Shown one piece after another: positions 7,290-10,382 of a stretch of DNA of 10,382 nucleotides (position 1 is the first letter of the stretch; every line of letters begins with the position of its first letter). A program made the position numbers and the translations under genes. The notes beneath the pieces are model-generated. The model saw nothing but the letters and a program-made list of their open reading frames with translations. It ran no database searches and was not told the origin of the DNA. Origin of the DNA: Lachnospiraceae bacterium (GTDB lineage Bacteria > Bacillota_A > Clostridia > Lachnospirales > Lachnospiraceae); assembly GCA_016281675.1 (NCBI GenBank), contig JAEEJD010000158.1:1-10382 (forward strand). Reading direction: 5' to 3'.

Positions 7290-7328
7290 TTAACAGGTCT
7301 TTTACAGATCATTAAAATCTCATTAAAC
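7290..7328. promoter_or_regulatory. Four TTAACA-like hexamers phased at 11 bases (Pho-box-like site)
   Basis: TTAACA (7290-7295), TTTACA (7301-7306), TTAAAA (7312-7317) and TTAAAC (7323-7328) are separated by exactly five bases each. Direct hexamer repeats at a one-turn period are the usual binding site of OmpR/PhoB-family response regulators, and the hexamers resemble the Bacillus PhoP consensus TT(A/C/T)A(C/T)A, the last two imperfectly. The site lies between the divergent TM2 and EamA genes and could serve either. AT-rich sequence makes chance similarity possible. Confidence 0.45.
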
Positions 7329-7359
7329 CTTTACAGAATAACATGTTTTTTTTGATTTG

Positions 7360-7368
7360 TGATAGAAT
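7360..7368 (+). promoter_or_regulatory. Possible extended -10 promoter for the EamA transporter gene
   Basis: TGATAGAAT contains a TG dinucleotide one base before a TAGAAT -10 box (7363-7368). No good -35 box lies 16-18 bases upstream, but a run of eight T residues (7346-7353) is present there. A promoter lacking a -35 and dependent on the extended -10 or on an activator would fit the phased repeats further upstream. The leader would be about 36 bases. Confidence 0.4.
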
Positions 7369-7410
7369 AATTACAATAGTTTGTTTAACATGCACTCAAA
7401 GAGGAGCTTT

Positions 7411-8385
7411 ATGTACAGTATTTGGTATGTGTACATCATTCTTGTTGTTCTGCTGTGGTCAGTAACCAGTCTGATTTACAAGGCCGGTATCCACAAGGAA
7501 CCCGAAAACCACACCGATCTTAAGTACTCAATATCCGTCGGAATAGTCTTTTTTATAATCTCGATGATATATCTGATAATACGTGATGAACCGTTTTCCA
7601 TTTGGGAAAGTGCCGTCAGATATTGGCCGATGACATTGTTTGGGATTGTTTATCCGGTGATAAATACTATTTCCTTCAACGGATACAAATACAATGAAGT
7701 CACTATCGAATCACCCATCGAAGGAATTAGCGGTGGAACATCCACCATCCTGCTGATCGTTGCATATCTGATACTCGGCCGTGTCGATTCTGTATCCGAA
7801 CTTCTGACACCTCTCAGAACTACCGGAATGATTTTTATACTGTTCAGTATCATATTGCTGGCATCCACTCGAAATCGGGAGGGGCGACGCAAAGAGCAAC
7901 AGGGCGACGGCTTACAGAAGACAAGTTGGAAATGGCGCGGACTTGGAACTCTGATCTTTCCGGTATTGTTTGCCATGATCGATTCCGTGGAAACGGTTGT
8001 TTCCGGCATTTGTCTGGACAGCACTTACGGTTACTCAATGCCTGAGGGGGACAGTATCATTCTTGTCGGAATGGAATACTCAATATTCTCGCTTGGATGT
8101 TGGCTTTACTTACTTATTAAGGAACGCGATATGTACCATCCTCTGAAAAAGGAAAACCTACCCAGGCTCCTCGGATCAGTAACGGACAATATAGGCGTCG
8201 TGTTTTACAGTTATGCCATGGCTGTCGATTCCATTTCAACCGACCCCATACTTGCCGTATATCCTGTTGTTTCCATGATCGGCGCCCGTATATTTATGAA
8301 AGAAAAAGTAAGTCCGATCCAATACATTACCGTACTCCTGATAGTCACCGGAAGTATTCTTGTTGTTGCCGACACGGTTATCTGA
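7411..8385 (+). CDS. EamA/DMT-superfamily transporter, substrate unknown
   Basis: This is a 324-residue integral membrane protein of the drug/metabolite transporter superfamily, with about ten hydrophobic segments in two repeats. The first half runs from IWYVYIILVVLLWSVTS (residues 4-20) to a helix ending at about 151. A charged cytoplasmic linker follows (RNREGRRKEQQGDG, 154-167). The second half ends with the typical EamA closing pattern DPILAVYPVVSMIGARIFMKEK (278-299) and a last helix to about 320. Known relatives export amino acids or metabolites or carry nucleotide sugars; nothing here shows the substrate. The ATG at 7411 was chosen because GAGGAG lies four bases before it, a slightly short spacing. 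Upstream in-frame starts (TTG at 7381, ATG at 7390) have no ribosome binding site. It ends five bases before the convergent helicase stop. Confidence 0.83.
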   Translation: MYSIWYVYIILVVLLWSVTSLIYKAGIHKEPENHTDLKYSISVGIVFFIISMIYLIIRDEPFSIWESAVRYWPMTLFGIVYPVINTISFNGYKYNEVTIESPIEGISGGTSTILLIVAYLILGRVDSVSELLTPLRTTGMIFILFSIILLASTRNREGRRKEQQGDGLQKTSWKWRGLGTLIFPVLFAMIDSVETVVSGICLDSTYGYSMPEGDSIILVGMEYSIFSLGCWLYLLIKERDMYHPLKKENLPRLLGSVTDNIGVVFYSYAMAVDSISTDPILAVYPVVSMIGARIFMKEKVSPIQYITVLLIVTGSILVVADTVI

Positions 8386-8390
8386 ATTTT

Positions 8391-10094
8391 TCATGAAATC
8401 TTTATTCGCCTCAATGAGAGTTGATCTTTTATATATTTATTCTCTTTTGCGGCCTCAACCGCAAATCTCGACGGCCGCTTACCGTGATCGGTACTTACCG
8501 TACACATGCAGAGCCGCTCTTTGGCACGCGTCATCGCCACGTACATAAGTCTCCGCTCCTCTTCTGCGTTCCCGGTCATATTTCGATGATGCGGAAACAG
8601 TCCTTCCTGAAGACCGATAATAAAAACACACTTAAATTCCAGACCCTTTGACGCATGTGCGGTCATAACCTGCACAAATTCTTTCTTAGCCGGCCCGGGC
8701 TTCTTGCCGATTCCGGTTTCTTTCGAATATCCCTCGATCATATCTTCAAGATCACTTATTGCGGCAAGTTTCTCCGGATCGTTTTCGTAATACGCTCTGA
8801 GATCTCCGATATAATCTCCGCCGGTTTGCAAAAGGGCCTCCCTCGAAAGCCCCCTTGCCGGATTGTTCATTATGAGATAAATGTCTTTTCTTAAAGCCCT
8901 CCCCTCATGAGCCCTTATGTATGCTTCGTGTATCTTATCTCTCATCGAAACGTTCTCTCCTGTCTCGGACAGCATAAGGTCAATTCCTCTTTTCTTCGCA
9001 GTATTAATAAACAGTCTCGCGCAGTGTTCACTCCTGTAAAGAACAGCTATATCCCCGGCGTCATAACCGTATTCTTGCGTCAGTGCCTCAATCATGTCAC
9101 ATACATACTCGGCCTGTACATCCGTGCTCTCCGAATTGACGATCAAAACCTCCCCTCCTTCTTTTGACGGAAGATGCCGCTGCATCGGACGCTCTATTCT
9201 GTCAACATTGTGTCTTATGACGGTATCTGCAGCTCCTATCACGTTTTCGCAGCACCTGTAGTTCATCGTCAGCGTCACCCTGCGGCATCCGACATACTGA
9301 TGTATGAACTTTTTCATAAGCTCGGGCCTGCTTCCCCGGAATGCATAGATCGACTGATCATCATCCCCTACCGCAAATACGTTTCTCTCATCCCCGGCCA
9401 GAAGACGCAACACATCATACTGTGCCTCGTTTATATCCTGAAACTCATCCACGAGAAAATACCTGTACTTCTTCTGCCACATACGCAGCAGCCCTTCGTG
9501 TTTATATAAGATATCGCGGCAACGTATTATCATGTCATCGAAGTCGAGCATGTGTGATTTTCCGACAAGGTCGGTATATGCCGCATGTACCATGCGAAAA
9601 TCACTTCTTTCGTTTATATCCATCCCGCGTCCCGCTTCGCTGTTTTCGTAAAACGAATCACCGAAATTCTTGAATGCGGATATTATCCCGAGTATCTCGT
9701 TGATATTGTCTTCATTGGCAAAGAGGTCCGAAGCAAGCGGAAGCGAACGGATCGCCCGCACAAGAAACAACTTTTGTTCTTCTTCGGTTATAAGCCGTTT
9801 TATATTGGGGTCATACTTTTTGAGGATGTCATAGAACACGGCATGAAATGTACCGAATGTTACAGGATATGATCTGCCTTCGATGCGTCTTTCGAATCTT
9901 GATTTCATCTGGCGTGCCGCTTTTTTCGAAAATGTTATGACAAGAATGTTTGCCGGATCGATCCCTTTTTCCTCTATCATGATCCGGATCCTTTCCACAA
10001 GCAGATGGGTCTTGCCGCTTCCCGGGCCGGCCAGAACAAGCATCGGACCGTTTACGTGATGCGCCGCGATATACTGTTCTTTGTTCAGATTCAT
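8391..10094 (-). CDS. UvrD/PcrA-like SF1A DNA helicase, compact form
   Basis: This is a 567-residue ATP-dependent 3'-5' type DNA helicase by family, expected to act in DNA repair or replication restart. The motifs are intact and in order: Q motif LNKEQYIAA (3-11), Walker A AGPGSGKT (22-29), Ia ITFSKKAARQM (53-63), TFGTFHA (79-85), Walker B/DExx LVDEFQD (214-220), III VGDDDQSIYAFRGS (242-255), IV MNYRC (277-281), V TAHASKGLEF (478-487) and VI RRLMYVAMTRAKERL (514-528). It is roughly 150 residues shorter than Bacillus PcrA. The segment between motifs IV and V is reduced, and the protein stops about 40 residues after motif VI, so it lacks the PcrA/UvrD C-terminal extension that contacts partners. 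It is therefore probably a UvrD-like paralogue rather than PcrA itself. The start has AAAGG eight bases upstream of the ATG. Confidence 0.9.
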   Translation of the reverse strand: MNLNKEQYIAAHHVNGPMLVLAGPGSGKTHLLVERIRIMIEEKGIDPANILVITFSKKAARQMKSRFERRIEGRSYPVTFGTFHAVFYDILKKYDPNIKRLITEEEQKLFLVRAIRSLPLASDLFANEDNINEILGIISAFKNFGDSFYENSEAGRGMDINERSDFRMVHAAYTDLVGKSHMLDFDDMIIRCRDILYKHEGLLRMWQKKYRYFLVDEFQDINEAQYDVLRLLAGDERNVFAVGDDDQSIYAFRGSRPELMKKFIHQYVGCRRVTLTMNYRCCENVIGAADTVIRHNVDRIERPMQRHLPSKEGGEVLIVNSESTDVQAEYVCDMIEALTQEYGYDAGDIAVLYRSEHCARLFINTAKKRGIDLMLSETGENVSMRDKIHEAYIRAHEGRALRKDIYLIMNNPARGLSREALLQTGGDYIGDLRAYYENDPEKLAAISDLEDMIEGYSKETGIGKKPGPAKKEFVQVMTAHASKGLEFKCVFIIGLQEGLFPHHRNMTGNAEEERRLMYVAMTRAKERLCMCTVSTDHGKRPSRFAVEAAKENKYIKDQLSLRRIKIS

Positions 10095-10116
10095 GGATAT
10101 GCCTTTCTTAATATGC

Positions 10117-10146
10117 TTAACATGATGGTCGAAAATATATTATAAT
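10117..10146 (+). promoter_or_regulatory. Sigma-A-type promoter for the gene starting at 10180
   Basis: A -35 box TTAACA (10117-10122) and a perfect -10 box TATAAT (10141-10146) are separated by 18 bases. Transcription would start near 10153. The -10 lies in the palindromic ATTATAAT, so it also offers a -10 for the opposite strand, but no matching -35 for the helicase gene was found. Confidence 0.65.
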
Positions 10147-10179
10147 TATCCGAGAAAACAAAAAGGAGCCGAACCGAAT

Positions 10180-10382
10180 ATGAAATGGCATCTTTCAGAA
10201 TACAATCTGTGCACGAAGTTAGTTGATGAAGACAGATGGGTGATAGTCAATCTCTATAAGGGAACCGTAACTCCGATGAATGCCGCCTCTCTCTATGCGA
10301 TGGCAAATCTGGCTGAACTGCCTGATGACACTCCGATGCTTGCAAAGCTTGCAAAACAGGGGGTTATAACGGATCATGACGA
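10180..10382 (+). CDS. N-terminus of an unidentified protein, possibly radical SAM/SPASM type (3' end cut by window edge)
   Basis: Only the first 67 codons are present. The start is supported by AAAAAGGAG (10161-10168 region) followed by the ATG at 10180, and by a promoter at 10117-10146. The reading begins MKWHLSEYNLCTKLVDED, then WVIVNLYKGTVTPM (20-33) and a helical stretch ending LAKQGVITDHDD. The layout SxYN, a short hairpin with a V-N-x-x-x-G turn, then a helix and a GV/GF-acidic end resembles the small N-terminal domain found before the radical SAM core of many SPASM peptide-modifying enzymes. The CxxxCxxC motif that would prove this lies outside the window, so the family is a guess; that a gene starts here is well supported. 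Confidence 0.6.
   Translation, partial: MKWHLSEYNLCTKLVDEDRWVIVNLYKGTVTPMNAASLYAMANLAELPDDTPMLAKLAKQGVITDHD

Noticed and set aside
9174..9509. Open frame of 111 codons on the plus strand opposite the helicase, and similar long antisense frames elsewhere (for example 649-1191 and 2109-2519)
   Set aside because: They lie wholly or mostly opposite genes with intact conserved motifs, have no ribosome binding sites of note, and encode no recognisable domains; they are codon-bias shadows.

Overview
The window looks like a chromosomal segment of a low-to-mid GC Gram-positive bacterium, most likely a clostridial relative of the Lachnospiraceae. This is inferred from strong AAAGGAG/GAGGAG ribosome binding sites, TTGAnn/TATAAT promoters, a DUF1292 (YrzB-like) gene, a lipoprotein-type PotD and the tight gene packing. 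No rRNA, tRNA, CRISPR array, insertion sequence or phage gene was seen, and no gene-free stretch exceeds about 210 bases.

Layout. (1) 1-3531, plus strand: a potABCD-type spermidine/putrescine ABC importer operon. The ATPase gene is cut by the left edge; two permeases and a lipoprotein binding protein follow, with overlapping or nearly touching genes. (2) 3533-6446, minus strand: a two-gene operon. It starts with a GlgX/isoamylase-like GH13 protein whose catalytic residues all appear to be replaced. A 14-base overlap leads into trpS (tryptophanyl-tRNA synthetase). (3) 6447-6610: a divergent control region with two good sigma-A-type promoters around a perfect 10+10 base inverted repeat. (4) 6611-6928, plus: a small acidic DUF1292 protein. 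(5) 6961-7206, minus: a two-helix TM2-domain membrane protein. (6) 7207-7410: a divergent intergenic region with four TTAACA-like hexamers phased at exactly 11 bases, resembling a Pho box or other OmpR-family site. (7) 7411-8385, plus: an EamA/DMT-family 10-helix transporter. (8) 8391-10094, minus: a compact UvrD/PcrA-like SF1A helicase. (9) 10180 to the right edge, plus: the start of a gene whose N-terminus resembles radical SAM/SPASM peptide-modifying proteins; this is tentative.

How the genes work together. The Pot genes form one uptake system and are probably one transcript. The GlgX-like protein and TrpRS are probably co-transcribed and translationally coupled, although their functions have no obvious link. 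The remaining genes look like independent single-gene units. The most unusual item is the GlgX-like protein: it keeps the family scaffold, including the highly conserved C-terminal half, but has lost the GH13 nucleophile, acid/base and transition-state residues and an active-site loop. That pattern suggests a pseudoenzyme, possibly a glucan-binding or regulatory protein. No clear multi-gene novel system is visible.
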